The notes: generated by a model from the letters alone, not told the origin. Shown: positions 47,670-58,464, counted from the first letter of the stretch. The stretch is 64,000 nucleotides of DNA from Ulota crispa (GCA_963920765.1 OY987247.1:8652471-8716470); one strand, 5' to 3'. A program made the numbers and translations.

Positions 47670-48116
47670 CTCTAGAAAAAAAAGCCAAAAATCCCACTTT
47701 GTACGCTTTTTATCAAATTAACAAATAACAAGTTCTTTGTTTAATATAGTCTATAGGCTTTCTATGCACAACAATTTGTTTGAAACAAGGATCTTAAATG
47801 TTTCAAATGCATCATTTTAAAGTTGCACATCTACTTTATGTTAGGATATCACTAGCTTAAGTAGCTTTTGAAAACACTTATGCAAAAAGTAAAAAGAGTT
47901 ATTTCCAACTTACCTTAAAACCAAACTTGAAGGGACACATTGCAAAATCATCAAATAATCTATCTTTTGGATGTCTTGTTTTTAATTTTGATATGAACCA
48001 AAGTTTGGACTTTTGAATTGACAATCACAAGATTTGTTTTTATACATAAAGATATATTTTGAACATACCTAAATAACAATTCAATTGAGAGCAAGGTTCC
48101 AATATGCTGTAAGCAC

Positions 48117-48538
48117 CATGGTTGTCACATTGGGCCGCTCATCGGCCTACCTGCTCATACGCCCAAAGTGTCAAGTGTTTGATTGAGATTATGGTCCATC
48201 CAATGAAGTCAACTCATAGTTGACTTTAAAAAATGTTGCAAATTGATAAAAAAAACTTACTTTGTACATGCTAGTGACAAATATTGTTGCCAACATGAAG
48301 TCAAATTGTAACCATTCAAAGCCATATCATGTACTAAAAATGAAAAATTACAATTTGATGCTTTCATTTTTAGGGTGACAACAATGGATGTCACTAACAT
48401 GTATAGAGTTAGCTTATTTTCATTTTTATCATTTTTCAAAATCAATGTTGAATTTATTACAAGAAATGGGCATGAGCTCAATCTGGCATTTTGTATGACC
48501 GGGTAAGCGTATAGACTGGTAGTCCAATGTGACAACCG
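48117..48538. mobile_element. hAT-like MITE G, copy 3
   Basis: Starts CATGGTTGTCACATTGGGC, ends GTCCAATGTGACAACC. The two halves are inverted relatives of each other around 48360. No convincing 8-bp duplication is left, so it is the oldest or has a damaged edge. Confidence 0.7.
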
Positions 48539-48549
48539 CGAACACCAAG

Positions 48550-49560
48550 ACTATTTGGGCACTAAAAATAAAACAACTATCATTAATGTCATTGATGTTT
48601 TTAGAAGAGTAAGTAGGTTTTGAAGAAGGCCAAAGTAGCCATTGTTTAGCAAAATGAACAAACTTTATCATTGATATTTGGTAAGATGGAGCCACCATTT
48701 GGTCTTGAGTTAACTAATGTCATGTGCTCTTATTGCATGTGAAATCATGGAATCAAGTAAGGAAAAACATGTTTAGTCAATAAAGTGACATTTTTTTATT
48801 ACTTTGATACCAACTAGGTGTAAATTAGTCTACGTGATAGTTGTTCAAAAAAATTCAAAAATTGTCATTTGCTACTTTGAGGAACTTGCAAAATTGGATG
48901 ATTGATATGTAACCATTGAAGCAAATACAATACAGCAAAGAAATAATGTGCCACACTTATCACTATTGTTGCTTAAGTATATATTCCACTTCCCCATTCC
49001 ATCAAGAATACAACTACAAAAAAGTTAGCAATTCAAAATGCTCTCTTATTTGATGACTTCATAGAATGGTTTAGCAAGGGGCAATGGCACAATCAAGGTA
49101 TCCCGGAAAAGGCCCGCCGGACCTTTGGAACGGTCTCTTTCCTAAGGAGTCCGGATTATTTTTGTTTAGGTAAAAGTTTGAACTTGCAAGTGATAAAACA
49201 ATTTTCTTAAGCTTTCCTTACGTTAAGACATTCATTTAGAAAGTGTTCCTTCCATCAAAAGGACTTTCTTGATCTATTTTCACACCACAAAAGTGATTAG
49301 AACCCAAATGTCTTGATCCACATTTTTTTAATTTGTAATTTGTAATGGCTCTCTAAAATGAATTATTAACATTTTAATAATTTTGACCATATGTGCACCT
49401 AGAAACAAGTATATGTGCATGCTTTTGCCACTTTAAAAAAAAATTACAAATTTTTAATGTTCTTTATTGGACGTGGAAAAACTTGCATGAAAGTGTCCCT
49501 AAAAGAATTCATAACAACTAGTTTTAATAATGTATGGACTAATACACTTCAAATTCATGG
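48550..49560 (-). repeat. Mirror of the 31.7-33.8 kb block, no gene
   Basis: 48700-48790 is the reverse of 31960-32040 (CATGTTTAGTCAATAAA); 48870-49075 of 31660-31880; 49080-49250 of 33590-33770 (GGCACAATCAAGGTA); 49250-49510 of 33050-33316. The order is locally shuffled relative to the left side. The AAAGTAGCAAATGAC site here also lacks the hAT-like MITE. Confidence 0.65.
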
Positions 49561-49989
49561 ACCATAGAAGCTTGCACAACTATAAATGCATTAACCTAAT
49601 TCCTACTAACCAAATTTGTTGTCCAAATAAGTCCTTTATTTCATTTTTATGAAATGAAACAGTTCCGAAACTTCTCACATAATCACTCATCTAGACATGA
49701 TAACATTCATCATTTGAATTTTTTTTTTTTCTTCTAATTTACAAGTATAAGCAATTTCTCGCCAAAAAATAAATATCAAAGCACTATCTAGTAAGACGTA
49801 ATAAATAGCAAAAGTATCATGAGTATGGCCAAATTGAAGTTAAGGAGTTTTTTTGGGTACCCTGATTGTGCCATTGCCCCAAGAAACATTTCCATCAAAA
49901 CAGATATATTGCATATGACATTTTGTGGATTAAACAAGTGGAATGACCTCAATTTCTCAAATGATAAAAAAATTGATATGGAAAATCCA

Positions 49990-52640
49990 ATCAAAAACTG
50001 AGAGGATCCAAATTGCTCAACAAGAGAATTGAAAAAAAGTACCTAGATTTTGCCATCAATGTCAAAATTCAATTGAATGTATAGGTTAAGTTTGGTCATG
50101 TATGTGGTTGACAAGTTGAGCCTCAAAAAGATTCTTATCTTTAGTCCTATACAAGTGTGGAATTGTGGATGTACACGGAAAGCGGATATCATTTCATTCA
50201 AAACACATGTTAACTCAAAACAAATTCCAAAATTCAAGCAAAAAGTTCCCAATCGGTTGTTTGTGTGACTTAGATTCTTGTAGTCACAACATAAATAGAT
50301 ATCACAATCACAACTACATAATTAAGGAAAGTATTTTTTTGTTTTTGATTGATTGTATATATCAAGAATCTTTTCTTCTAAACATCATTTTCTTTTCACT
50401 CATTTAGCATTTTAGCTAAAACAATTCAAAATCGTTAGTTGTTTAAACACTCATAGACAACTTTTGACATCAGCATTTTATCATAGAAATCTCCCTAAAA
50501 TATGTGAAAGTGTAACAATTAGTATGATCACAAGCCTACAAATGTTGCATTATATTTTTCTTGTGACCCTTTGCACAAATATAAAACATTTTACTTTATC
50601 TTTCACATGTGAAATAACACATCTTATAAAGATTTAATTAAATAATTGATCAAAGTGTGTATTGTCAAGTCCTAGGGACTTTTGAAAAAGGGAAGATTAA
50701 TCAAAATAATAACCACACTTGATAAATTGAAAATCCTCTCCATAAGTCAATACCATATGGTTTCTACCATCAAATTATTCATATATGGTCATTTTTTTGT
50801 CATCATATATAGTTGATTCAAAAACCTAAAATTGAATGATGATAATTTTTTAAAGGTTTTGTTGCATTACCCAATTCTAATATCAGCAAGAATGTTTTGT
50901 TGGACCAAGTGTAGGGCACAAAAAGGGTTTAGCCATAGTCACAACAATCCAAAGTGGCACATTTGATGGACATAGAGTATGCAAATAAAATTTTTTGTAA
51001 TTAACTTGTGATACAAAGCACATGGTGGGGGAGTTTGATACATGTCATCTTCCAATTTTTGTAATGTGCTTTGATCAAACTCTTTACAATCAGCACATTT
51101 AAAGCATCATTTGCATTGGCATTTGGTATTATGATTCAAATTGTTTCTAAAGTACTTTTCATTGCACCTCAAATGAACAAGCAAAGTGGTTATATTGTCC
51201 AAATTGTATTTATTGAACATGGATAATGTACGCAACAAAAATAGACACAATCATGACCATGACTAACATGTCATTTAAAGATGTATAGATTGTGACATTT
51301 TCACTCAAAACTTAAAAATACAACCAAATCTAGTTGGACTCATTCAAAAGCATGTGAAAGATTTGTTTCAAGGAAAGCCAAAATTTCATCAAACAAACCA
51401 AATGGACACAAACACAAAACAAATACATGTTGATTTTGTCAATCTAGCAAGTATTGCAATATTTGCTAATTTGGGAAAAATGGTACATTTTGAGTATTCA
51501 AGAAGTGAGTCAGGAAGTTTGAGGTGATAACCTCAAACCAACACGTGCCCTCACCTAAGAGGAGGGATTTGCAAGGGAAAAAATCTTAGTGGCTCAAATT
51601 GAATTTGATACCTTCAAATCTAGTTTTATAGTAATTTTTTGGGTTTGAGGGGAAAACAAAGTGGGACCCCTATTTTTCCCAAATCAACAAATATTGCATT
51701 AAGTATGAAATGACTATAGAGCTCATTACACCAATATTGTCCATGTATTTTGAAAAAACCTCTTGCACATCAAAAACTAGATTTACAATTAGTGATACAA
51801 TCATACACTAATATTCAATGAGTCAATGCATAAGAATCATAGTTACTTCTATTTAAGTTTCACTTTGAGGGTCAAATCTTTATGTAACTAATTTTTGATA
51901 TCAAAAGTCCTTGCTCCTATATTCAAACTTTTATGATAGAAGATTGTAGTAATAAATCACAATTCAAGTTATACAAGAATGATATCATATTTTGTGCAAT
52001 ACAATTTTTCAACTATCATGGTTGATCTATCTAAACAATTACATTGTACAAAACATGCTATTGACAAACTGGTTGTGACAAATTGACAATCTCTAGATAA
52101 ACTCAACAAAATTGTGAAAGCAAAAAAAATGATAACAAATTTACAAAAAAGTTGACAGCCATGACGGGTGTGTGCCGTACACAAAGCCAACTTATCAAGT
52201 GCATTAGTTATTTCCGTTATATCTACTATTACCTTATTAACTACAACCGTAGAAGATATGAGATAAGTATAAAAAGAAACCCAAAAAAGACTTCCAAGCA
52301 TTTTTCAAACATTTCAAACCTCACATAATCCAAATCTACAAACTGCACGTTTAATTACAGAGTTGCATATTACAAAATGCATACTACACATTTAATTTCA
52401 AAGTTGTACACTACAAACTACAAAGAAAAAAATGTACATTTAATTATAGTGTTCTACACTACAAACTGCACATTTAATTACAGAGTTGTATACTAGGAGT
52501 TTCTAGATCTAAAGAGGCAATTATAAAGAATACAATTCTCTTTTTAAATTTCCCTCATGCACGTATTGAACATTTGAACTTGGACTCTTAAATTGCACAA
52601 ATGCAGACAGATCTTCAAACTTATTATCACACAGACATTC
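49990..52640 (-). repeat. Repeat unit R, copy 6
   Basis: Inverted R unit with all main landmarks, diverged from copies 3 and 4. It contains a MITE M at 51453-51700. No gene. Confidence 0.7.
51453..51700. mobile_element. MITE M in R copy 6
   Basis: GCAATATTTGCTAATTTGGG at the left and CCCAAATCAACAAATATTGC at the right. Closest relatives are 23510-23757 and 33317-33576 in reverse. Its palindrome (51518-51539) has one mismatch, GAGGTGATAACCTC. Confidence 0.7.
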
Positions 52641-52682
52641 AAGTTAAGTAAAACCCGACTTTTTCTTACTTAGCTGTTTGTC

Positions 52683-52889
52683 GTGCTGGCTGATCTCATC
52701 AGTCACCAGCCTGTGAGTACGGCAACCAAGGTGGGTAAAAAAGTGATCTTTGCAGCGCTCAATGTGGCTGTCGCTCTCGGGGGCAGAGTTATACGGCATT
52801 TCAAGCAGAGGCCTTCAAGCATTGCAGAGAGTAAATATCATTGCTCCAACGTACATTTTGCTTTAGATGCAACTCAAATGAACCTCTAG
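52683..52889 (+). pseudogene. Small signal-peptide-like ORF, copy g (ATG lost)
   Basis: The start position reads AAG (CAACCAAGGTGGG) where intact copies have ATG. The frame continues VGKKVIFAALNVAVALGG, then RVIRHFKQRPSSIAES and YHCSNVHF, and stays open to 52889. Copy a, its mirror partner next to A1, shares this long frame and also lost ATG, by a different change. Convergent to A2. Confidence 0.45.
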
Positions 52890-53473
52890 AAGCAGATTTT
52901 GTAAGTATGTTCTTGTACTCTCTGGAATGTAATATGCTCTTTGTGTAAGCTAACAAGCTCTATGCAGTGGCTGTGTAGCATTGCGAAAAGAATCTTATTT
53001 CAACGCGCACATGTTATTGGTTGCGACACAAAAATTAATGCAACAGCAGTAGCAGATTCCCACACATGCTTTCTTCACCACATGAATGCAAAGAAACACT
53101 ACTAACTGAACTCAAGTGCATTCTACTTGGTAGCAGCAAGCATCAGAAAAGAAAGTTAACTTAATGCTCATGTGCAACACTTAGAAACAAACTCGATGCT
53201 CATATGCAACACTGGTGGCCGGCTGCAAGCGCAAAATTGACAATTTCAAAGCATAGCTTTACTACACATAGTCACGTACTCATGCTCGTGTTTTTAAACT
53301 GCTGAAGAGTGAAGACTAAGAGCGCTGCTTCAGGGGTGCTCAACTTTCTCTCCCTTCCACACACACACCTTCACAGGAGCAACAGAAGAGAAGCTCCCTA
53401 CTAATACACACACGGGCTAAGAACCCTGAGAAAATGCAAATCTTCACCTCTAATGCACCACTTACTCTGGTTC
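52890..53473 (-). other. Conserved 3' flank of A2
   Basis: Minus-strand counterpart of 21976-22440: AGGGTTCTTAGCCCGTGTG, a stretch of short repeats, and GTGAAGAAAGCATGTGTGGG. A short direct duplication (AACTCGATGCTCATATGCAAC and relatives) lies near 53160-53210. Confidence 0.5.
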
Positions 53474-54541
53474 TCACTCCTCCAAGCAATTGGAGGTTTC
53501 CACGATTTCATCACCGTCCCTCCGCACCATTTCTCCTCCGGCTCCAGTAAGATCAACGTTGCTGTGGTCCACCGATCTCTGCTCCCAGCGTTGAAGGCGC
53601 TCGAGTAATTCTTCTGCTTCTTGGAGTACTGTCGTTGTGTAGGCGAAGGCTTCGGCAAAGTACGTTTGGTAATCATGGCCCCTCAATCTCGGCCGGCAGC
53701 AAACCCCAAGCTTGTTACGGGTGCTCTTCAGGTTCGTTTGCGACTGTGCTCTCCCTTTTTGGGTGAAAGAGGCATCATGTGAGTTCAAGCTGGACTCTGT
53801 GAAATCTCTCACTTGCACTCCAGGAAGAGACTGCATGGCGTTCATGAACCCTACATGATCGATATGATCGTGCTGACTGTTGAACTTTCCTTTGCTCCAT
53901 GAAGGCACAATAGGCAGAGAGGGCGCCATAGACGCCCACACTGACGACGACGGGCGCCCCAGTGACTTCTTCATAGCACGATCTTTGCTCTGTCTCTGCT
54001 TTATGGCCCCGGGTTGAGCATTAGCACTTGCCGATGCATACAGCAGGTTGTCTGGCACTTGCTCTGCGATGGTCGTGTAGCCCTCGACAGTAAATGGGAC
54101 AATTGCTGGGACCGGTGGTGACGATGGCGTAGTCTTCGAGAGCAAGGCCACGAGCATATCCCCTGCGACCAGGCCTACTCGAATATCGCATAATGTTGAA
54201 GCCATGTCTATTTCACGCACGTTGGCTCCTTCGCTCCGTACCAGCACCAAGCCCACAATGAGCTCATCAGGGTCAATGAGTTGAAGTAGGCCAGCGTTGT
54301 GCTGAAGATCTACAAATAAGTCTTTCAACTTCTCGCTGAGCAGCCGCTCTGAGGTCCATATGCGACTGTCTTTGACATAAACGGTGAACAACTCCTTGCC
54401 CTGCATACCACCACCACCTCCTCTCTCGCTCTCACCAACCTCAGCGTTTCTAAAAATAGTTTCAGGCACAGCCTGGTCGCAGGTATTGTTTCTGCAAGGG
54501 ACTTCCCTTTCCCTCCGGTACTCCTCTAAAACTCTCGCCAT
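53474..54541 (-). CDS. Gene A2, intact member of the A/B family (355 aa)
   Basis: Unrecognised protein, the only open A copy. Start at the ATG of AGAGAGATGGCGAGAG (54539-54541). Layout as in B2: variable N-terminus with CDQAVPETIF and a five-Gly run, block with ELFTVYVKDSRIW, LLSEKLKDLFVDL, LIVGLVLVRSEGANVREIDM, VGLVAGDMLVALLSKT; then Pro/Val-rich VPAIVPFTVEGYTTIAEQ; VWASMAPSLPIVPSW; C-terminal DHDYQTYFAEAFAYTTTVL, EELLERLQRWEQRSVDHSN. About half of the residues agree with B2 by eye, spread over the full length, which supports a real protein. No signal peptide, membrane span or known catalytic motif. Function unknown. Confidence 0.75.
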   Translation of the reverse strand: MARVLEEYRREREVPCRNNTCDQAVPETIFRNAEVGESERGGGGGMQGKELFTVYVKDSRIWTSERLLSEKLKDLFVDLQHNAGLLQLIDPDELIVGLVLVRSEGANVREIDMASTLCDIRVGLVAGDMLVALLSKTTPSSPPVPAIVPFTVEGYTTIAEQVPDNLLYASASANAQPGAIKQRQSKDRAMKKSLGRPSSSVWASMAPSLPIVPSWSKGKFNSQHDHIDHVGFMNAMQSLPGVQVRDFTESSLNSHDASFTQKGRAQSQTNLKSTRNKLGVCCRPRLRGHDYQTYFAEAFAYTTTVLQEAEELLERLQRWEQRSVDHSNVDLTGAGGEMVRRDGDEIVETSNCLEE

Positions 54542-54775
54542 CTCTCTCCACTGTTTACTCTCGACAGTATAGAGACATAGACACACTCACAGCACTCTCA
54601 GCTATGCACAAGCAGAAAGCAAAAAGAACAGAATGGAGGGACATGGCGCACTCTGTAAGCTATGTATACAAGGGCAAAGCGCCCTATGCTAGTGCACGTT
54701 GCAAAATAGCTGGAGGGTAGGAGATCCATAGGGTCAACTACAATAGGTTGACCACGTACTTCTGGCATAGTATAC
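54542..54775 (-). promoter_or_regulatory. Conserved 5' flank of gene A2
   Basis: On the + strand GGGTCAACTAC (54731) and GGTTGACC (54746) give two W-box cores about 200 bp from the ATG; the first is flipped relative to the other three copies. GGGCGCTTTGCCCTTG and GTGCGCCATGTCCCTCC (minus strand) match A1. Promoter role is inferred. Confidence 0.5.
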
Positions 54776-54930
54776 ACGCTGCCATATATTTGACATTCGC
54801 TATCAGTAAGAAGTTTTAATTTGGGATCTCAAGTATCTCACTAGAATTGCTTTGATCTATTTTTCAATTTCCTTGTTGATTTCAAATGTAGTAAAGCACT
54901 AAAGGTCTGAATCTATTCCAAATACAAGAA
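54776..54930. repeat. Fragment shared with 58.2 and 62.3 kb
   Basis: AAGAAGTTTTAATTTGGGATCTCAAG and AATCTATTCCAAATACAAGAAA-type sequence also occurs at 62288-62490 and, in reverse, in the TTAA element 58223-58464. Probably a truncated TTAA-type MITE. Confidence 0.6.
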
Positions 54931-54984
54931 AAAATCTCAAATTGACATACTAGTCCCAGTGGCACACTCAGATGTTCAAAGGTT

Positions 54985-55140
54985 AAGTGATTTGTGAAAA
55001 AATACAATTTTTGAAACTTTTGTATTTTATGTTGTTGAAAGTTGAAAGAATAATTTGCAAATTTTCTTGTAAGAACATAAAAGTCAAATGTCCCAAAATT
55101 GCATTTTTTCTTGAATTACTTAATATTGCATTAATAGCTT
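54985..55140. mobile_element. Short MITE M, decayed
   Basis: GTGATTTGTGAAAAAATAC at the left and TTTTTTCTTGAATTACTTAA at the right, with an inner inverted pair AATTTGCAAATTTTC. Similar in size to 38297-38448. Confidence 0.45.
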
Positions 55141-55199
55141 GGGAGCTAGCTTATGGTAGTGGAGGTTCTTTTTGCTAAGAAGATTTTCTCTGTATACAT

Positions 55200-55760
55200 T
55201 TCAAACAGCATTTTCTTTAAAGCAACTCATGGATTTCATGTCCTACCTCTAGATTCTAAAATTTTGCTCATTTTACACCTTGTTGATTGTCATACTATAC
55301 ATAAAGTGAGACTATATTAAAAATTTGGTCTCAAGATTTCTAAACAAAATGTTGATCATTCATTCCATCCTGAATGATACTTGTCTATCATAGATTTTGA
55401 ATGCACAACAATCTGTTTGAAACAAGGACCTCAAATGTTTCAATACATGATTTAAAAATTGCACATCTACTCCATGTTGAAGTATCTCTAGTTTTTGAGA
55501 CCCTTTTTGGCAAGACATAATACAATACTTAAACTAGTGTTGTGCTCTCATACAAAACTAAGCTTGTTGTGAAGATTTGCAAAATCATTAAGTATTTATA
55601 TTTTGGATGTCTTGGTTTTAATTTTGAGATATATCCAAAAAATCAAATTTTGGATTAACAATCATGAAATCTATGAAAATCTCTTATATTTTTTCTTTAG
55701 ATACACTAAAATAAATTGAAACATGAGAGCAAGGTTTTCATATGTTGTAGGCCAGTTTTC
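55200..55760 (-). repeat. 5' block of A2, mirror of 19.6-20.1 kb
   Basis: 55330-55500 corresponds in reverse to 19835-20000, with CAATCTGTTTGAAACAAGGA as landmark. No gene. Confidence 0.55.
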
Positions 55761-55889
55761 CTATTTAAAAAGGAGTAATTTAGCATCAACAATAGTCACC
55801 AAAGTATCAAACTTGTCATGTGTCTAAAACAATTAGAAAGGAAACTATATTTTGTCAACACTTATCTCATATTTTCCTAGTGTGTGACA

Positions 55890-56065
55890 TCTCTATTGAG
55901 ATGCCAATTGGTTAGTGTAATGAGATGTCACCTAGTTAATGTAGTAAAATGCCTTATGGTTAATGTAATGAGGTGCTACTTGGTTAGTGTGGTAGAATGC
56001 CACTTGGTTAGTGTAGTGAGATGTCACTTGGTTAATGTGATGCAGTGCCATCTTTATATCATGTG
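55890..56065. repeat. Minisatellite with regular 24-bp units
   Basis: Six consecutive units of exactly 24 bp, GCCACTTGGTTAGTGTAGTGAGAT and variants; reverse of the arrays at 19195, 28655 and 32075. Because 24 is divisible by three, an eight-residue repeat can be read, but this is a property of the array. Looser units continue to about 56165. Confidence 0.8.
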
Positions 56066-56211
56066 ACATTTCTTATGGGATGCTACCTAAGTAGTGCAAT
56101 ATCTATGTGGAATGCCACTTGGCTGGTTTGTGAGATGTCATTTGGCTAGTTTGCAAGATGCCATTTGGTTATGAAGTCTATAAATTCTATTGCACTCATT
56201 AGCAAAGTTTT

Positions 56212-57003
56212 GAGCCCTCGAAGTGCCCCCTCCAAAACACCAAAAATGGTCCCAAGGCATGTACTTCTTACAACAAACAAATCACTTAATCCCCTATTTC
56301 TGCTCATCCTTGAATGCAATGCAATCATGAAAACTATACTATTATTTTATCCCTATTGGACAAAAACTATGGATACAAATGTACAATAGGACCATGAATT
56401 CTACTTTATTCTACTTGAATAGATGAGTGAAGCATGGTTGTCACATTGGGCTGCCCGTCTGCTTGCCCGATCATATGCCCAAAGTGTCTAATTGAGGTCA
56501 TGGTCCGTGTGGTGAGGTCAACTCATATTTGACATTAAAAAATGGTGCAAAGTGATAAAAAAAAAAACTTACTTTGTACATGCTAGTGACACTTGTTGTT
56601 ACTAACATGAAGTCAAAACGTGGATTCAAAGCCATATCACATAATAAAAATGAAAATTTATAATTTGATTCTTTCATTTTTAGGTCAAAAAACCTAAAAA
56701 TGCCCTAAAAAACGTGAGATGGCAGACTTGTCCACCTATGTGGTCCAATTTGAGCACTCGTTTGAGCTGTCCAACAGCCTCAACTTGCCCACAATAACAA
56801 CACTAGAGAGAAGTACTTGGATAGTGAGTAGTAAGTACATTCACATATTTTATGAGTACAATGCCCTTTTTTATTGTTTTGGGTTGTGCATGTGGCTTAG
56901 GTCCTTCATACAAGGTAACAATGGATATATGCAATTTTCTTGTACTCACACTAGCCAATTAATAGCTTGGTTTTTCAAACCTTAGGGGGCTCTTAGAGGG
57001 CTC
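56212..57003. mobile_element. Element E, copy 2, with nested G element
   Basis: Ends TTTGAGCCCTCGAAGTGCCC and GGGGGCTCTTAGAGGGCTC. Same orientation as copy 1 at 17995 although the genes beside them are inverted, so E inserted separately or flipped. Interrupted by the hAT-like MITE 56433-56803. Confidence 0.7.
56433..56803. mobile_element. hAT-like MITE G, copy 4
   Basis: Starts CATGGTTGTCACATTGGGC. The flanks GAGTGAAG and GAGAGAAG are an 8-bp duplication with one mismatch. Element E copy 1 (near 18355) supplies the empty site GAGTGAAGTATTGGG. Confidence 0.82.
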
Positions 57004-57035
57004 AAAACTTTATTAAGTAAATAAAAATTTGCCAA

Positions 57036-57082
57036 TATATATATATATACATAACCATATACATATTTTATATATATATTTA

Positions 57083-57114
<32 letters not shown>

Positions 57115-57157
57115 CATATATATATATACATATATATATATACATATATATATATAC

Positions 57158-57204
<47 letters not shown>

Positions 57205-57273
57205 CATATATATATATACATATATATATATACATATATATATATATACATATATATATATACATATATATAT
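57036..57273. repeat. (TATATACA)n microsatellite
   Basis: About 240 bp of TA repeats with CA interruptions at fairly regular spacing. All six frames give Tyr/Ile/His strings of up to 110 codons, none of which is a gene. Confidence 0.95.
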
Positions 57274-57479
57274 AGTATATAGGCACACGCTTTGCGTGAA
57301 TTGAACATGTATGGATAATGCAAAATTCAACTTTACAAAAAGACATCTCACAAATCCATTTGTCTAAATTCTAGTTGTAATGTACTTCATACAAAATCAA
57401 CATCTCACAATTAGTTCAAAATCTAACCTTGATGCAATATCATTTTGGTCCTTTTTTGAAACCAAATTTTTTAATAATC

Positions 57480-57810
57480 TTCATCACAATTCTACTCTTT
57501 ACTACTTTGCTAGGGACGCTTGGCATTTTATTGGTTTTCTAGCACATGGTTAAAGGGCCTTTGGTGTTTTGTATTTAGGACATCCTTTATTGCTTCAACT
57601 TCCACCAAAAAGTTACAAAACATTTTGGAAAAGGACATGGTTGGAGGGTGGTCATACCTAAATCATCTTTTATTGCTTCAACTTCCACCAAGAAAGTCTT
57701 GAAGGTTCTAGAAAAGGGCGGGGAGTCAATGAAGGTTAGGCTACCACTTAGTAGTATAGATGTACAGGGAGAGCCAAAAAACAATAGAAAGTTAGGTGAA
57801 TGAAATATGC
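57480..57810 (+). pseudogene. Possible gene remnant with 83-bp tandem duplication
   Basis: CATC(C/T)TTTATTGCTTCAACTT occurs at 57581 and again at 57664. Each copy can be read SFIASTSTKK, but the 83-bp spacing puts them in different frames. The second copy continues VLKVLEKGGESMKVRLPLSS and IDVQGEPKNNRKLGE before a stop. The residue mix is more protein-like than the surroundings. I cannot name it; it may be a dead exon or retroelement tail. Confidence 0.2.
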
Positions 57811-57977
57811 AAAAAACTTATTGAAATCTAAATCATCCGGCTAAAAACTACTAAATTTTTGGAAAATTCTCATTATTGTGTGAGTTTATATAGAAAAGCC
57901 AGTGCATCCATTGGAAAAACATGATGAAGATGAGAAATGTAGGTTTTTTTGCCAAAGAACCTCAAAATCTCCCTAAA

Positions 57978-58055
57978 CATTGTATATACGTATATATACA
58001 TAAACATGTGTATATAAACGTATGTATATATGTATATATGTACATATATATATGA
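57978..58055. repeat. TA-rich microsatellite with ACG/ATG steps
   Basis: Alternating TATATACGTATATATACAT-type sequence, impure. Confidence 0.8.
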
Positions 58056-58222
58056 AGATCAAGTGCATCTTAGATGTGTAAAAAACACCCACACATGTAA
58101 AAAGCTTGTTAAATTTATATATGAGGCTATTGTGGCAAATGCAAAGTATTTTTGGTGACTTAGATGGCCAAGGACCTTTGTGCAAGTTCATTAATGAACT
58201 CAATATCAAATCTATAGGCCTT

Positions 58223-58464
58223 TTAACCCTTAACTCCTAAATTTCTCAGCATGCCGCTTCAACCAGTACAATACGGGGTATTTTTTTTTGTATTTGGAAT
58301 GGATCCACACCTCTATTATAGTTGAGATCAGCAAAGTAGTTGGAGAATATATCAATGCGGTTCTAGTGAGCTACTTGAGATCCCAAATTATTATTTCTTA
58401 TTGGTAGGAAATGACAATTATACGTCAGCGTATATACTATGCCATATGGACGTTTAAGGGTTAA
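58223..58464. mobile_element. TTAA-flanked MITE
   Basis: TTAACCCTTAA at the left and TTTAAGGGTTAA at the right, 242 bp. Interior related in reverse to 54776-54930 and 62288-62490, which lack one or both ends. Confidence 0.65.

Noticed and set aside
55884..56066. 60-codon frame with an eight-residue repeat (CHLVSVVR-like)
   Set aside because: Produced by the 24-bp minisatellite, since 24 is a multiple of three.
56982..57351. Four overlapping frames of 88-113 codons on both strands
   Set aside because: Pure translations of the TATATACA microsatellite (Tyr/Ile/His runs).
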